Shown: positions 25,229-34,503 of the stretch, in pieces
Layout: every line of letters begins with the position of its first letter
Numbering within the stretch: position 1 is the stretch's first letter
Source of the DNA: Polaromonas sp. JS666
GTDB lineage: Bacteria > Pseudomonadota > Gammaproteobacteria > Burkholderiales > Burkholderiaceae_C
Length of the DNA stretch: 64,000 nucleotides
Reading direction: 5' to 3'
Assembly (NCBI RefSeq): GCF_000013865.1
Contig: NC_007948.1
Coordinates: forward strand, 4,278,001-4,342,000
Notes under the pieces: generated by a model
What the model was told of the DNA's origin: nothing
Database searches by the model: none
What the model saw: the letters and a program-made list of their open reading frames with translations, nothing else
Made by a program: the position numbers and the translations under genes

Positions 25229-25801
25229 TCATTTCGCCAGAGCCTTCAGCGCCAGCTTGATGCCATCGCTGACGCCGATATCCTTGGGCAAGGCTTTCAG
25301 CGCCAGCGCCGCATCGCGGTCGCTGTAGCCCAGCGCCACGAGTGCCTGCAGGATGTCGGACTGGCTGTCGCTGCTGACACTAACCTGCACGCCGATGTCG
25401 GCGCCCAGCTTGCCCTTGAGCTCCAGCAGCAGCCGTTCGGCGGTTTTCTTGCCGATGCCGGGCACCTTGATGATGCGGCCGGCCTCCTGGTGAGTCACGG
25501 CCTGGGCAAGCTCCTCGACGCTCATGCCGCTCAGCACACTCAGCGCGGTGCGCGGGCCGACGCCCGAAATCTTGATGAGCTGGCGGAACGCGGCGCGCTC
25601 GGTGGCGCTGCCAAAACCGTAGAGGATTTGCGCGTCCTCGCGCACCACAAAATGGGTCAGCAGGCTGACTTTTTCGCCCAGCCCGGGCAGGTTATAAAAG
25701 GTGCTCATGGGCACCAGCACCTCATAGCCGACGCCGTTGCAGTCCACCAGGACTTCCGGTGGATTTTTTTCGGCCAGCTGGCCTGAGATTCTTCCGATCA
25801 T
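25229..25801 (-). CDS. ruvA: Holliday junction DNA-binding protein RuvA
   Basis: Predicted 190-residue protein that binds four-way junctions as a tetramer and loads RuvB. The start MIGRISGQL at 25801 is the family start. The OB-fold is followed by the helix-hairpin-helix pair [14 protein letters not shown] and [19 protein letters not shown], and by the C-terminal RuvB-contacting domain [19 protein letters not shown]. Length normal. Confidence 0.97.
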   Translation of the reverse strand: MIGRISGQLAEKNPPEVLVDCNGVGYEVLVPMSTFYNLPGLGEKVSLLTHFVVREDAQILYGFGSATERAAFRQLIKISGVGPRTALSVLSGMSVEELAQAVTHQEAGRIIKVPGIGKKTAERLLLELKGKLGADIGVQVSVSSDSQSDILQALVALGYSDRDAALALKALPKDIGVSDGIKLALKALAK

Positions 25802-25884
25802 GGCCAAATCTTATCAGTCAGGCAGGCGCGGAAATTTGGGGGGACAATCTCGCGAGAACCCACCCTTTCAGAAAAAGCCGCGCC

Positions 25885-26898
25885 TTGATCCTTCGCTACA
25901 CCTTCACGCCGCCCAACAACACCCGCATGGGGCATCTGTGCGGGCCCATGGACTCCCATATCCGCACCATCGAGGCCGCGCTGCAGGTGACGATTGCGCA
26001 CCGGTTCGAGCAGTTCAAGATCGACGGCCCCAAGGTCAGGGCCCAGCAGGCGCTGGAGGTGCTGCAGGCGCTGTACGAGATGGCCCAGCGGCCCATTGCC
26101 GAGGAAACCGTGCAGCTCATGCTGGCCAGCGACACCCCGATGAGCGCGGCGCCCGACGGTGCCATGGCGCTGTCGACGCGGCGCGCCGACCTGCGCGCCC
26201 GCACCACCAACCAGGGCCAATACCTCGAGAACATTGCCACCCACGACATCACCTTTGGCATTGGCCCGGCTGGCACCGGCAAGACCTACCTGGCGGTCGC
26301 CTGCGCGGTCGACGCACTGGAGCGCAGCACCGTGCAGCGCATCGTGCTGACGCGCCCGGCCGTGGAGGCGGGCGAGCGCCTGGGCTTTTTGCCGGGCGAC
26401 CTGAGCCAGAAGGTCGACCCTTACCTGCGCCCGCTCTATGACGCGCTGTATGAACTGATGGGCTTTGAACGCGTGCAAAAAGCCTTTGAACGCCAGCAGA
26501 TCGAAATCGCCCCGCTGGCCTTCATGCGCGGCCGCACGCTGAACCACGCCTTTGTGATCCTGGACGAGGCGCAGAACACCACGCCCGAGCAGATGAAGAT
26601 GTTTCTGACCCGCATCGGCTTTGGCGCCAAGGCGGTGGTGACCGGCGATGTCAGCCAGGTCGATTTGCCGCGCACGCAGCTCAGCGGACTGATCGACGCC
26701 GAACGCGTGCTGCGGCGTGTCAAGGGGATTGCGATCACGCGCCTGACCAGCGCCGACGTGGTGCGGCACCCGCTGGTGGCGCGCATTGTGGACGCCTACG
26801 ACAAACAGCGCACTCCCGAAGTGGCCTCGGTTGACGCTATCGATTCAATAGGCCCCATCAAGCGCCCTTCGCGGGTCAGGAGCCGAAATGGCTCCTGA
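25885..26898 (+). CDS. PhoH family ATPase
   Basis: Predicted 337-residue PhoH-like protein from a TTG at 25885 ([12 protein letters not shown]), chosen because the following text resembles burkholderial PhoH N-termini; an ATG at 25927 (MGHLCGPMD) is the conservative alternative. Walker [14 protein letters not shown] and Walker [18 protein letters not shown] are intact, with [20 protein letters not shown] between. PhoH proteins are linked to RNA metabolism. It overlaps ybeY by 11 bases, the usual gene pair. A possible repeat-derived tail ([13 protein letters not shown]) ends the protein. Confidence 0.9.
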   Translation: MILRYTFTPPNNTRMGHLCGPMDSHIRTIEAALQVTIAHRFEQFKIDGPKVRAQQALEVLQALYEMAQRPIAEETVQLMLASDTPMSAAPDGAMALSTRRADLRARTTNQGQYLENIATHDITFGIGPAGTGKTYLAVACAVDALERSTVQRIVLTRPAVEAGERLGFLPGDLSQKVDPYLRPLYDALYELMGFERVQKAFERQQIEIAPLAFMRGRTLNHAFVILDEAQNTTPEQMKMFLTRIGFGAKAVVTGDVSQVDLPRTQLSGLIDAERVLRRVKGIAITRLTSADVVRHPLVARIVDAYDKQRTPEVASVDAIDSIGPIKRPSRVRSRNGS

Positions 26899-27352
26899 TG
26901 TTCCGCTCAGGCAGCTCGACCTTTCCCTGCAGTTCGGCCAGTTCCCCGGCGTCGCCCGGCATCGCGCCGCCCTGCCGCGCCGCCGCGTGCAGCGCTGGAT
27001 CAGCCATGCACTGAAAACCGATGCCGAAATCACGGTGCGCATCGTCGATGCCGAGGAGGGCCAGTCGCTCAACCGCGACTACCGCCGCAAGGACTACGCC
27101 ACCAACGTGCTGACCTTTGACTACACCCGGGAACCCGTGGTGACCGCCGACCTCGTGCTCTGCGCCCCGGTGGTGGAGCGCGAAGCCCGCGAACAGGGCA
27201 AAACACTGGAGGCTCACTACGCCCACCTGCTGGTTCACGCGACGCTGCATGCGCAGGGCTACGACCATGAGACCAACGAGCGCGACGCACTGGAAATGGA
27301 AGCGCTGGAGATCCTGCTGCTGGCTTCGCTGAGATTTGCCAACCCCTATTGA
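26888..27352 (+). CDS. ybeY: rRNA maturation endoribonuclease YbeY
   Basis: Predicted 154-residue zinc metalloprotein needed for 16S rRNA 3'-end processing and ribosome quality control. The zinc motif [11 protein letters not shown] is near residue 118. [18 protein letters not shown] is the conserved upstream motif. It overlaps the end of the PhoH gene. The usual further partners, a CorC/YbeX protein and Lnt, do not follow here; the next gene is on the other strand. Confidence 0.93.
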   Translation: MAPDVPLRQLDLSLQFGQFPGVARHRAALPRRRVQRWISHALKTDAEITVRIVDAEEGQSLNRDYRRKDYATNVLTFDYTREPVVTADLVLCAPVVEREAREQGKTLEAHYAHLLVHATLHAQGYDHETNERDALEMEALEILLLASLRFANPY

Positions 27353-27375
27353 AGCGGAGGGCCCTGCAACGGCGG

Positions 27376-28413
27376 CTACTTCACCGGCGGGCTCTTCAGG
27401 CGGTAAAGGTGGATCGCATTTTCGCTGGCCACCTTGGGCGCCAGGTCTGGCGGCAGTTGCTCGATCAGGCCGCGCAGATTGTTCAGCCCCTCTTCGCTGG
27501 AGCCCCGGGCGATGCCATTGCGGGCATAAAACGAATCGCTCCCCAGCATGAAGCGGTCGGGGAACTCCCGCACCAAATCGGTCCAGGTGGCCTTGAGCTT
27601 TCCGTCCGGGTCCAGCGCTGCGGCCGGCCGCGGCGCGCCGCGGTTCAGGCGAAAGCTCATGTACAGGTTGGGATAGTCCTGCAGCATTTTCCGCACCCGC
27701 TCGGGGTGACGCGTCAGCAGGGGTTCAAACCCGACGTGCACCCAGACTATTTTGGTCATGCTGTTGTGGGAGAGCAAACGCCGGAAGGCAGGCAGGTTGC
27801 CCTCCAGCAAGGGAGGATTCAGTGCGTTCGCACGGAGCATCTCGGGCAGCGGCATGTCTTCCGGCACGAGATCGCAATGAAGATCAATGGGGATATTGTT
27901 TTCAGCCGCAATGTCTGCCAGCAGCAAGAGCAAAGGGTGATCCGCAGGGACATTTTCGTAGGCATGCCGGGGGCCCATGGCCGGTATGGACAGATGCAGT
28001 ACTGAGATCTCGCCAAATCCGACCGCACCGAGCGCCACAATGTCCTGCGCACGCTTGCGAAAGCGGGCACGCACGGCGTCATCCACCGCGTCGGCCGGCG
28101 TGCCGTGGATCATGAGGTTCAGCGAGCTGCCCCCCAGCACGGCAAACCGTTCCGGGTTGGCCTTGACGGTGAAGAGAAGGTCTTCGATGTCGTAAAACCA
28201 CTGCGGCGTCAGCGTGGCAAACGGTTGCGGCATCAGCAGCGACCGGGCGATGTTCATGCGGTCCATGGTGGCCAGCGCGGTCTTGTGAGAAGCTTCAAGT
28301 TCCTTGTAGGGAATGGTCTGAAAGTGGGCGTGGGTGTCGATGAGGGGCAAGGCGTCAGCCTGGGCCCAGGCCGCGAATACGGCCAGCGTCGTTGCCACAA
28401 CTGTTTTTTTCAT
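27376..28413 (-). CDS. Exported metal-dependent hydrolase (amidohydrolase superfamily)
   Basis: Predicted 345-residue exported protein. MKKTVVATTLAVFAAWAQA is a signal peptide, followed at once by DALPLIDTHAHF with the first metal-binding HxH. Later features are WFYDIEDLLF, GFGEISVLHLS, IDLHCDLVP and WVHVGFEPLLTRHPERV, with FMLGSDSF as the late aspartate. This fits the TIM-barrel Amidohydro_2 group. The start at 28413 gives the signal peptide directly. The substrate is unknown. It faces ybeY tail to tail. Confidence 0.83.
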   Translation of the reverse strand: MKKTVVATTLAVFAAWAQADALPLIDTHAHFQTIPYKELEASHKTALATMDRMNIARSLLMPQPFATLTPQWFYDIEDLLFTVKANPERFAVLGGSSLNLMIHGTPADAVDDAVRARFRKRAQDIVALGAVGFGEISVLHLSIPAMGPRHAYENVPADHPLLLLLADIAAENNIPIDLHCDLVPEDMPLPEMLRANALNPPLLEGNLPAFRRLLSHNSMTKIVWVHVGFEPLLTRHPERVRKMLQDYPNLYMSFRLNRGAPRPAAALDPDGKLKATWTDLVREFPDRFMLGSDSFYARNGIARGSSEEGLNNLRGLIEQLPPDLAPKVASENAIHLYRLKSPPVK

Positions 28414-28611
28414 CGAAGCTTCTTTTTTCAGGACTGATGCGGGGACTGCGGGGCAAGCAAGGTGAGCGGGGTGAGCCGGGCAGGCCATCCATCGCGACAA
28501 GCCATCATATCGACCCAAACCGGCCCCGCCCTCCGATTGGAGATCACCGGCCAGCGCGCTCAATTTTTCATGCAAAAGCTGTCTGCAAGCCCTGTAAAAC
28601 ACACGCAATAC

Positions 28612-28628
28612 GCTACTGAATTAATAGC
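28612..28628. repeat. GCTA-N9-TAGC palindrome
   Basis: GCTACTGAATTAATAGC lies between the secreted hydrolase gene and the dtd gene, just past the dtd 3' end. It belongs to the same short palindrome class as those at 12458, 21216 and 42386. Confidence 0.45.
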
Positions 28629-28642
28629 ATTCGGCGTTCCGG

Positions 28643-29107
28643 TCAGGCTGCCGGATCGATGTGCAAGGGAATGGTCACCGGCCCGTCATTGACCAGGTGC
28701 ACCTGCATGTCGGCGGCAAACTGCCCGGTCTGGACCATGGGATGCAAGGCTAGAGCCTGCGCCACAAAGTAGTCGTACAGCCGGCGCCCCTCATCAGGGG
28801 CCGCAGCATCCGTGAAGCTGGGCCGGTTGCCGCCCGACACATCGGCGGCCAGCGTGAACTGGCTCACGATGAGCAGGCCGCCCTGCTTGCCTGCGCCATC
28901 GAGGTCTTGCACGCTGCGGTTCATCTTGCCGGCCTCGTCCGAAAAAATCCGCAGCTTGAGTATCTTGGCCAACAGCTTGTCGGCCTGCCCTTCTGCGTCG
29001 CCGCGTTCGGCGCACACCAGCACCAGCAAACCCTGACCGATCTGGCCCACGGTCTCACCGGCAACCACCACGCGGGCTTCGGCCACGCGCTGCAGCACGG
29101 CCTTCAT
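28643..29107 (-). CDS. dtd: D-aminoacyl-tRNA deacylase
   Basis: Predicted 154-residue proofreading enzyme that hydrolyses D-aminoacyl-tRNA. The two active-site motifs are present: SQFTLAADV (Thr nucleophile region) and, in place of the common [15 protein letters not shown] near the C-terminus. GNRPSF is conserved. The length is slightly above the 145 usual. It lies 27 bp downstream of the cation efflux gene on the same strand. Confidence 0.94.
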   Translation of the reverse strand: MKAVLQRVAEARVVVAGETVGQIGQGLLVLVCAERGDAEGQADKLLAKILKLRIFSDEAGKMNRSVQDLDGAGKQGGLLIVSQFTLAADVSGGNRPSFTDAAAPDEGRRLYDYFVAQALALHPMVQTGQFAADMQVHLVNDGPVTIPLHIDPAA

Positions 29108-29134
29108 GGCAGCGTTCTCTTGTCAACACTCATT

Positions 29135-30049
29135 TCAAATCAGGTCTTTCTCGTCGTCAAAATGGGCCTCCACATCGCTGGGCAACAGCTGGATGGTCGC
29201 ACGCAGCCCCGGCACGGCGCTCATCAGCGCCTGCTCGACGCTGGTGCGCAGCGCAGCCGCGCGGCCCAGCGACCAGCTGGCCGGCATGTGCATGTGCATG
29301 TCCACAAAACAGCGCTGGCCGGAGCGACGCGTGCTCACGTGGTCAAAACGGATGGTGGGGTGCCTGAATTCTTCCAGCGTCCTGTGGATGTCGGCCAGCA
29401 CCTCGGGCTCGACCGCCTCATCCATCAGCCCCTGGGACGAGCGCCACATCAGCCGCGCGCCTTCCCGGAGAATGTTCAACGCCACGCCGAAGGCCACCAC
29501 CGCATCGAGCCACAGCCAGCCGGTGACCAGCACGGCCGCTATGCCGACCACGACGCCGACGGAGGTCCAGACATCGGTCACCAGGTGCCGGGCATCGGCT
29601 TCCAGGGCAATCGAGCGATGCGCCCGGGCCGAGCGAAACATCACCCATGCCAGCAAGCCGTTGAGGCCGGAGCTGACAATAGACAGCGCCAGGCCCCAGC
29701 CGAGCTGCTGTAGCGGCTGGGGCTCAAAAATACGGTGCCCCGCGGCCCACATGATGGCCACGGCGGCGCCAATGATCAGCGCGCCCTCAAAACCGGACGA
29801 GAAATACTCGGCCTTGTGGTGGCCGTAGGGATGGTCCTCGTCGGCCGGTCGCTGGGCAATGGTGACCATGGCCAGGCCAAAAAGCGCGCTGGCCAGGTTG
29901 ACAAAGGATTCCATCGCATCCGACAGCAGGCCCACCGAGTCGGTGATGTACCACGCGCCGGTCTTCAGCACGATGGTGATCGCCGCCACCGCCACGGAGG
30001 CCTTGAGCAGGCGTTGCGGCGTCAGAAATTGCAGGTCCAGTCGACTCAT
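29135..30049 (-). CDS. Cation diffusion facilitator (CDF) transporter
   Basis: Predicted 304-residue divalent-cation/proton antiporter with about six transmembrane helices and a cytoplasmic C-terminal ferredoxin-like domain. Metal-site motifs are LLSDAMESFVNL in helix 2 and DARHLVTDVWTS in helix 5. HPYGHHKAEYFS is the conserved cytoplasmic loop. Start at 30049 (MSRLDLQFLTPQRLL); the open frame continues into the divergent kinase gene and is not used. Zn, Fe and Mn are precedents; the metal is not resolved. Confidence 0.9.
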   Translation of the reverse strand: MSRLDLQFLTPQRLLKASVAVAAITIVLKTGAWYITDSVGLLSDAMESFVNLASALFGLAMVTIAQRPADEDHPYGHHKAEYFSSGFEGALIIGAAVAIMWAAGHRIFEPQPLQQLGWGLALSIVSSGLNGLLAWVMFRSARAHRSIALEADARHLVTDVWTSVGVVVGIAAVLVTGWLWLDAVVAFGVALNILREGARLMWRSSQGLMDEAVEPEVLADIHRTLEEFRHPTIRFDHVSTRRSGQRCFVDMHMHMPASWSLGRAAALRTSVEQALMSAVPGLRATIQLLPSDVEAHFDDEKDLI

Positions 30050-30104
30050 GCGCCCATTGTGAGCGATGCCGGGCCACGCCAACAAGCTATGCAAGAATGC
30101 GGCG

Positions 30105-31559
30105 ATGCTGCAACTGCGACAACGTTGGCTGGTCTGGGCCGTCCTCTGGTGCGCCATCACGGCACTGGGCTGCGTGGCGCTGGTGCGCCTGGAGCTGGCC
30201 CAGCTGCGCGAGAATTTTGAAACCGACGCCCGCATTGCGCACCGGCTGCTGAGCCAGCGCGTGGTGCAGCACGACGCCGTCCTGGCCACGCTGGCGCTGC
30301 TGCAGCCCGCTGCCGACGCATCCCGTCCCGAGCAGCGCCTGCCGTCGGTCTACCCGCAGATCATTGGCGTGCACCGGCAGGACCGCGATGCCGTCTGGCC
30401 CAATGAACGCCTGCGCAATGCGGCGCCCCTGTCGCGGGCCCTGCGCAGGCCGGTGCTGGCGGAGGCGGATCTTGCCCGCGGCCGCTATCAGCTGGTGTTG
30501 GCCGCCGACCCTACGAGCTACGCGCTGCAACTGGACTTGCGTGCCGTGGTGCCCTGGAGCGAATGGCCCATGGCGCCGGACACCAGCCCGGTGCGCGTGA
30601 CGCTGGAGCATGAAGGGCAGATTTTCGTGCTGCAGCCCGGCCATCTTCGCGAGGGCGGCTGGCGCTTTGAATTCCACAAGCACCTGGCCGCCGAGAGCCA
30701 GCCGTTTGACGTGTTTGCGCTGCGCCAGGTCGGCTGGGGCGAACTGCCCTGGGGCTGGATGCTGGCCTGGGCGCTGCTGGTGGCTGCCGTGCTGGCGGCC
30801 TGGCAGGCCCTGCTGCGCCAGCGCGCCGAGCGCCAGCGCGCCGAGGAACTGCTGCGGCTGGGCCAGGTGGGGCGGCTGAACACGCTGGGCGAACTCGCGG
30901 CCGGCATGGCCCACGAGCTGAACCAGCCGCTGACCGCCGTGCTCGCCAACACCCAGGCCGCTGGCCGGCTGCTCAACGACGAGCCGCCCGAGCTGGCCAG
31001 CGCCCGGGCCGCCATGGCCCAGGCCGTCGAGCAGGCCCGCCGCGCGTCCGAGGTCGTGGGCCGCTTGCGCCGTGCGGTAGAGCGCCCAGGCCTGGCTGCG
31101 CAACCCGTGGTGCTGCAGGGCGCGGTGCGCAACGCGCTGTACCTGCTGGAGCCCGAGCTCAAACGGCGCGAGATAACGCCCCAGCTGGAGATGCCGTCCG
31201 CCCCCGTCACGGTTCTGGCCGAGCCGGTGGCGCTGGAACAGATCATTCATAACCTGCTGATGAATGCCCTGCAGGCCCTGGAACAGGTCCCGGCCACCGA
31301 ACGCCGGCTCGGCGTGACGCTGGCTGAGGCAGACAGGCAAGGGGTGGTGACCATCAGCGACTGTGGCCCAGGCATGGCGGCCGACGTGCTGCCGCGCATT
31401 TTCGAGCCCTTCTTCACCACCCGCGACGCCGGCCTCGGGCTGGGACTGAGCCTGTGCGAAACACTGGCCACCGGCATGGGCGGCAGCCTGACGGCGGCAC
31501 ACAACCTGCCGCGCGGCGCGGTATTCAGGCTGTCCTTACCCCTGGCAGACACACCATGA
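30105..31559 (+). CDS. Sensor histidine kinase of a two-component system
   Basis: Predicted 484-residue membrane kinase (an ATG at 30066 would add 13 residues). One helix near residues 8-28, a periplasmic sensor of about 190 residues, and a second helix (WMLAWALLVAAVLAAW) frame the sensor. The cytoplasmic part holds the phosphorylated histidine in GMAHELNQPL, the N box NLLMNALQALEQ and the G boxes DCGPGMA and GLGLGLSLCETL. Domain order resembles DctS/FixL-like kinases. It overlaps the response regulator gene by ATGA. The signal is unknown. Confidence 0.9.
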   Translation: MLQLRQRWLVWAVLWCAITALGCVALVRLELAQLRENFETDARIAHRLLSQRVVQHDAVLATLALLQPAADASRPEQRLPSVYPQIIGVHRQDRDAVWPNERLRNAAPLSRALRRPVLAEADLARGRYQLVLAADPTSYALQLDLRAVVPWSEWPMAPDTSPVRVTLEHEGQIFVLQPGHLREGGWRFEFHKHLAAESQPFDVFALRQVGWGELPWGWMLAWALLVAAVLAAWQALLRQRAERQRAEELLRLGQVGRLNTLGELAAGMAHELNQPLTAVLANTQAAGRLLNDEPPELASARAAMAQAVEQARRASEVVGRLRRAVERPGLAAQPVVLQGAVRNALYLLEPELKRREITPQLEMPSAPVTVLAEPVALEQIIHNLLMNALQALEQVPATERRLGVTLAEADRQGVVTISDCGPGMAADVLPRIFEPFFTTRDAGLGLGLSLCETLATGMGGSLTAAHNLPRGAVFRLSLPLADTP

Positions 31560-32245
31560 AAGAACGCTCCGGCAACGCACCCCGGGGCGCGGCGGGACCC
31601 CATGAGGAAAAAACCGCGGGGGCCCTGCTGTCACCGCTGATCCACCTGATCGACGACGACGAGGCGGTGCGCAGCAGCCTGGCGCTGCTGATCAGCACGG
31701 TCGGCCTGCGGGTGCAGAGCTGGAGCGACCCGCAGGCCTTCATCAGCGGCTTTGACCGCCAGGGCATTGGCGCCATCGTGCTGGACGTGCGCATGCCCGG
31801 CATCAGCGGTCTGACCATACTGGACACGCTGATGGCCCAGGGCGTGGACCAGCCGGTGATCATGCTGACCGGGCACGGCACGGTGGACATGTGCCGCCGC
31901 GCCTTCAAGTCCGGCGCGGCCGAATTCCTGGAAAAGCCCGTCGATGACGAGCAACTGCTGGAGGCATTGCAAAACGCGGTCCGCCAGCATGTGAAGTCGC
32001 GCGAGCGGCGCCAGACCGACCAGCAGGCGCGGCAACGCTATGCGCAGCTGTCGGAGCGCGAACGCGAGGTGCTGGGCCTGATCGTCGCCGGCCTGACCAA
32101 CAAGGAGATCGGCCGGGCGCTGGCTGTCTCGCCGCGCACCGTGGAAACCCACCGCGCCAACCTGTTTGCCAAGCTGGAGGCCGAGTCATTGGCGCAGCTG
32201 ATCCGGCAGTATGCGACGCTGGCAGACGAAGCCGACGGTCGATAG
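31556..32245 (+). CDS. Response regulator, FixJ/NarL-like (receiver plus LuxR HTH)
   Basis: Predicted 229-residue transcription factor. A receiver domain spans about 28-140, with the acidic LIDDDE pocket, phosphorylated Asp77 in IVLDVRMPG, the TGHG threonine and the EKPVDD lysine. A LuxR-type helix-turn-helix follows at about 165-220 (LSEREREVLGLIVAGLTNKEIGRALAVSPRTVETHRA). The start overlaps the kinase stop by ATGA, so the two are coupled and almost surely partners. Confidence 0.92.
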   Translation: MKERSGNAPRGAAGPHEEKTAGALLSPLIHLIDDDEAVRSSLALLISTVGLRVQSWSDPQAFISGFDRQGIGAIVLDVRMPGISGLTILDTLMAQGVDQPVIMLTGHGTVDMCRRAFKSGAAEFLEKPVDDEQLLEALQNAVRQHVKSRERRQTDQQARQRYAQLSEREREVLGLIVAGLTNKEIGRALAVSPRTVETHRANLFAKLEAESLAQLIRQYATLADEADGR

Positions 32246-32269
32246 GTATTCACCGAAAGCCAGTCCAAG

Positions 32270-32352
32270 CCGCGGAACCGGCTTCGCCGGGCCGCAGGCG
32301 GGCGGCCCCCTCGGGGGGCAGGGAGTTACGCGAAGCGAAGGACCGTGGGGGC
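32270..32352 (-). repeat. Mosaic intergenic repeat, copy 5 (reverse orientation)
   Basis: Read on the minus strand it begins GCCCCCACGGTCCTTCGCTT and continues through CCCCCCGAGGGGG and GCCGGTTCCGCGG. It is one of two copies running against the flanking genes; it lies between the response regulator and the heme-binding-like gene. Confidence 0.7.
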
Positions 32353-32424
32353 AGTATTTCTACGGAGCCTGGCGCGTAACCCTACGAATAGGCAAAACAG
32401 CGGCCATTTCTTAAAGTTCTCCCA

Positions 32425-32462
32425 CGGTTGATCGAACCGCCTTGAACGGTTTTTGAACCGTT
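32425..32462. promoter_or_regulatory. Two adjacent inverted repeats upstream of the GlcG-like gene
   Basis: CGGTT-GATCG-AACCG at 32425-32439 and AACGGTT-TTTG-AACCGTT at 32445-32462 share the half site CGGTT/AACCG. They end 28 bp before the start codon, so they are placed to act as a repressor operator. Confidence 0.5.
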
Positions 32463-32489
32463 TCCAACAACTACTTTCTGGAGAACACC

Positions 32490-32981
32490 ATGCGCAACAT
32501 CATCAAGGCTTCCGCCCTTGCCCTGTCCCTCGCGGCCACCGCGGCCAGCGCCCAGGCCGTACGGACCGAAAAAAACATGTCACTCGAGCTGGCCAACCAG
32601 ATTGCCGCCGCCAGCGTGGCGGCCTGCGCTGCCAACGGTTACGCGGTTGCTGCCACGGTGGTGGATCGCGCGGGCACCGTGCGCGCCGTCCAGCGTGCCG
32701 ACAATGCCGGCCCGCACACACTGGGTGCCAGCCTGCAAAAGGCGTTCACCTCGGCCTCCGCCAAAAACAACACCCAGGCCATGCTGGAGATTTCGCAAAA
32801 GAACCCCGGCGCGGCCACCCTCGGTGACATCCCCGGCTTCCTGCTGCTCGGCGGCGGCGTGCCGGTGAGGGTCGGCAATGAAGTCATAGGCGCCGTCGGC
32901 ATCGGTGGCGCGCCCGCCGGCAACCTCGACGAACAGTGCGCCATGGCCGCGCTGGACAAGGTCAAGGATCTGCTGAAATAA
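32490..32981 (+). CDS. Exported GlcG/HbpS family heme-binding-like protein
   Basis: Predicted 163-residue exported protein. The signal peptide MRNIIKASALALSLAATAASA is followed by a single GlcG/HbpS domain: ANQIAAASVAACAANGYAVAATVVDRAG, the SLQKAFTSASAKNNT helix and GGGVPVRVGNEVIGAVGIGGAPAGNLDEQCA. HbpS relatives bind heme or act as accessory sensors. GGAG precedes the start. An ankyrin protein gene follows 17 bp later, likely in one transcript. Confidence 0.85.
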   Translation: MRNIIKASALALSLAATAASAQAVRTEKNMSLELANQIAAASVAACAANGYAVAATVVDRAGTVRAVQRADNAGPHTLGASLQKAFTSASAKNNTQAMLEISQKNPGAATLGDIPGFLLLGGGVPVRVGNEVIGAVGIGGAPAGNLDEQCAMAALDKVKDLLK

Positions 32982-32998
32982 GCCCCCGGAGCGCCACC

Positions 32999-33715
32999 AT
33001 GAACCGACGCCCTGCCGGACTGCTCCTGAATGCCCTGACGCTGGCCGCTGGCTGCGGGCTCGGCGCCCTGGCGAGCGCGCCCGCCGCGGCTCAGGTGGCC
33101 CCGAGCGCCGCCGAGGCCGCGCACTACAAGGGTCTGCACGCCGCCGCCCACCAGGGCGACGTGGCCCGCATTGACAAGCTGGCCGCGGCCAAAGCCGATC
33201 TCGATGCCCGGGATGGCAATGGCCGCACACCGCTGCATGTCGCCACCTTTGCGAGGCAGCCGGGCGCGATTCGCGCGCTCGTGAAAGCAGGCGCCAGCCT
33301 CAACCTGCTGGACCATGACCGCTACGACGGCGTGACGATTGCCTCGGTCGCCGATGACGAGGAAACGCTGCGCGTGCTGCTGGCCCTGGGCGCCAGCGCG
33401 AAGCAGGTGACCAGCCGTTATGACGGCACCGCACTGATCGCTGCCGCCCATCTGGGGCATGACGGGGTGGTCCGGCAGCTGATTGCCGCCGGCGCGCCAC
33501 TGGACCATGTGAACAACCTGCACTGGACGGCCGTGATCGAATCCATCGTGCTCGGCAATGGCGGCGCCCGCCACCAGGCCACGCTGAAGGCCCTGATCGA
33601 CGCCGGGGCCAACCTGCAGCTGACCGACCGGCAGGGCAACACACCCTTGCAGTTGGCCCGCTCACGCGGCTACGGCGAGATGGTGAAGCTGCTGGAAAAG
33701 GCTGGCGCGAAGTAG
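32999..33715 (+). CDS. Exported ankyrin-repeat protein
   Basis: Predicted 238-residue periplasmic protein. Residues 1-34 form a signal peptide ending near PAAAQ. The rest is four to five ankyrin repeats: ARDGNGRTPLHVATFARQPGAIRALVKAGASLN, a degenerate unit, GTALIAAAHLGHDGVVRQLIAAGAPLDHVN and a final DRQGNTPLQLARSRGYGEMVKLLEKAGA. Periplasmic ankyrin proteins next to catalase or heme proteins are known; here the neighbour is the GlcG/HbpS-like protein, suggesting a shared role. Function not proved. Confidence 0.86.
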   Translation: MNRRPAGLLLNALTLAAGCGLGALASAPAAAQVAPSAAEAAHYKGLHAAAHQGDVARIDKLAAAKADLDARDGNGRTPLHVATFARQPGAIRALVKAGASLNLLDHDRYDGVTIASVADDEETLRVLLALGASAKQVTSRYDGTALIAAAHLGHDGVVRQLIAAGAPLDHVNNLHWTAVIESIVLGNGGARHQATLKALIDAGANLQLTDRQGNTPLQLARSRGYGEMVKLLEKAGAK

Positions 33716-33742
33716 ACGAGCGACGGGACAGAATGCGAAGGC

Positions 33743-34165
33743 TTACTGCGCGGGCGCTACAGGCCGGTTCGGGTACACATGCAGGTGCGGCATTGACTGC
33801 GCCAGGGCCAAAAAATCACGGTCGTTATGCACCAGCAAGGCCCCCTGTTCGAGCGCAATCGCGGCAATCAGACAGTCGGTCGATTTGCGAATCGTCAGAC
33901 CCTGCTGGCGGGCTTGCCGGTACAGCTGCGCGGCGGCCGCGAAAGTTTCCAGCTCGTCCAGCGGCAACAACATGGTCTGAGCGCCCAGGATCTTTTGCGT
34001 GACCGCAAACTGCCGCTCCGACGACACGCCCTGCAGCACTTCGAGGTAAATCATCTGGGTCAGGGCCAGTTCTTCCTGCCCCTCTCTGGCCTGCACGAAA
34101 CGCACCGCATCGGTGTCCGAGCCGCGCAACCAGTCGATCCAGACGGAGGAATCGATCAGCAGCAT
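33743..34165 (-). CDS. vapC: PIN-domain ribonuclease toxin (VapC family)
   Basis: Predicted 140-residue toxin that would cleave RNA until bound by its antitoxin. The acidic metal site is complete: Asp5 (LLIDSSVW), Glu42 (YLEVLQG), Asp97 (STDCLIAA) and Asp115/Asp117 (HNDRDF). Its ATG shares one base with the antitoxin stop (TGATG), the usual coupling. The gene is intact. The operon is led by a long palindrome at 34504-34540. Confidence 0.9.
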   Translation of the reverse strand: MLLIDSSVWIDWLRGSDTDAVRFVQAREGQEELALTQMIYLEVLQGVSSERQFAVTQKILGAQTMLLPLDELETFAAAAQLYRQARQQGLTIRKSTDCLIAAIALEQGALLVHNDRDFLALAQSMPHLHVYPNRPVAPAQ

Positions 34166-34503
34166 CAGGCTTTCTTTTGCCCCGCTGGCCTGACAGTTTT
34201 CTTGACGGACTTTTTGACAGGTCTTTCGACAGATTCGGCCAGGGGCGCTTGCGCCGCAGGGTAGATCGCCCGGGGCTGCTCTACCCGAAATTGCCCCACT
34301 TCATGACCTCGTGCCCAAGGCGCCTTGGGATCGTAGTCGGGGTCAACCCCTCCGATGCCGAACAACTCACGAATCGAGGGCCGCCGGGCCCGCGCCACCA
34401 TTTCGCGCAGGGCTCGGTCAACCACCTCGCGCTTGGTACGCGCGCCGGACAAGCGCATGGCCTCGGCCACGACGACTTCATCAATGTCGATGTTGGTGAT
34501 CAT
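34165..34503 (-). CDS. vapB: VapB-type antitoxin
   Basis: Predicted 112-residue antitoxin. The N-terminal MITNIDIDEVVVAEAMRLSGARTKREVVDRALRE is the DNA-binding VapB pattern (type II, DUF2191-like). RPSIRELFGIGGVDPDYDP is the region expected to lie across the toxin. The tail is unusually long for the family and lysine-rich (VKKSVKKTVRPAGQKKA). No ribosome-binding site is visible between the operator and the ATG, so translation may be leaderless. Confidence 0.85.
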   Translation of the reverse strand: MITNIDIDEVVVAEAMRLSGARTKREVVDRALREMVARARRPSIRELFGIGGVDPDYDPKAPWARGHEVGQFRVEQPRAIYPAAQAPLAESVERPVKKSVKKTVRPAGQKKA

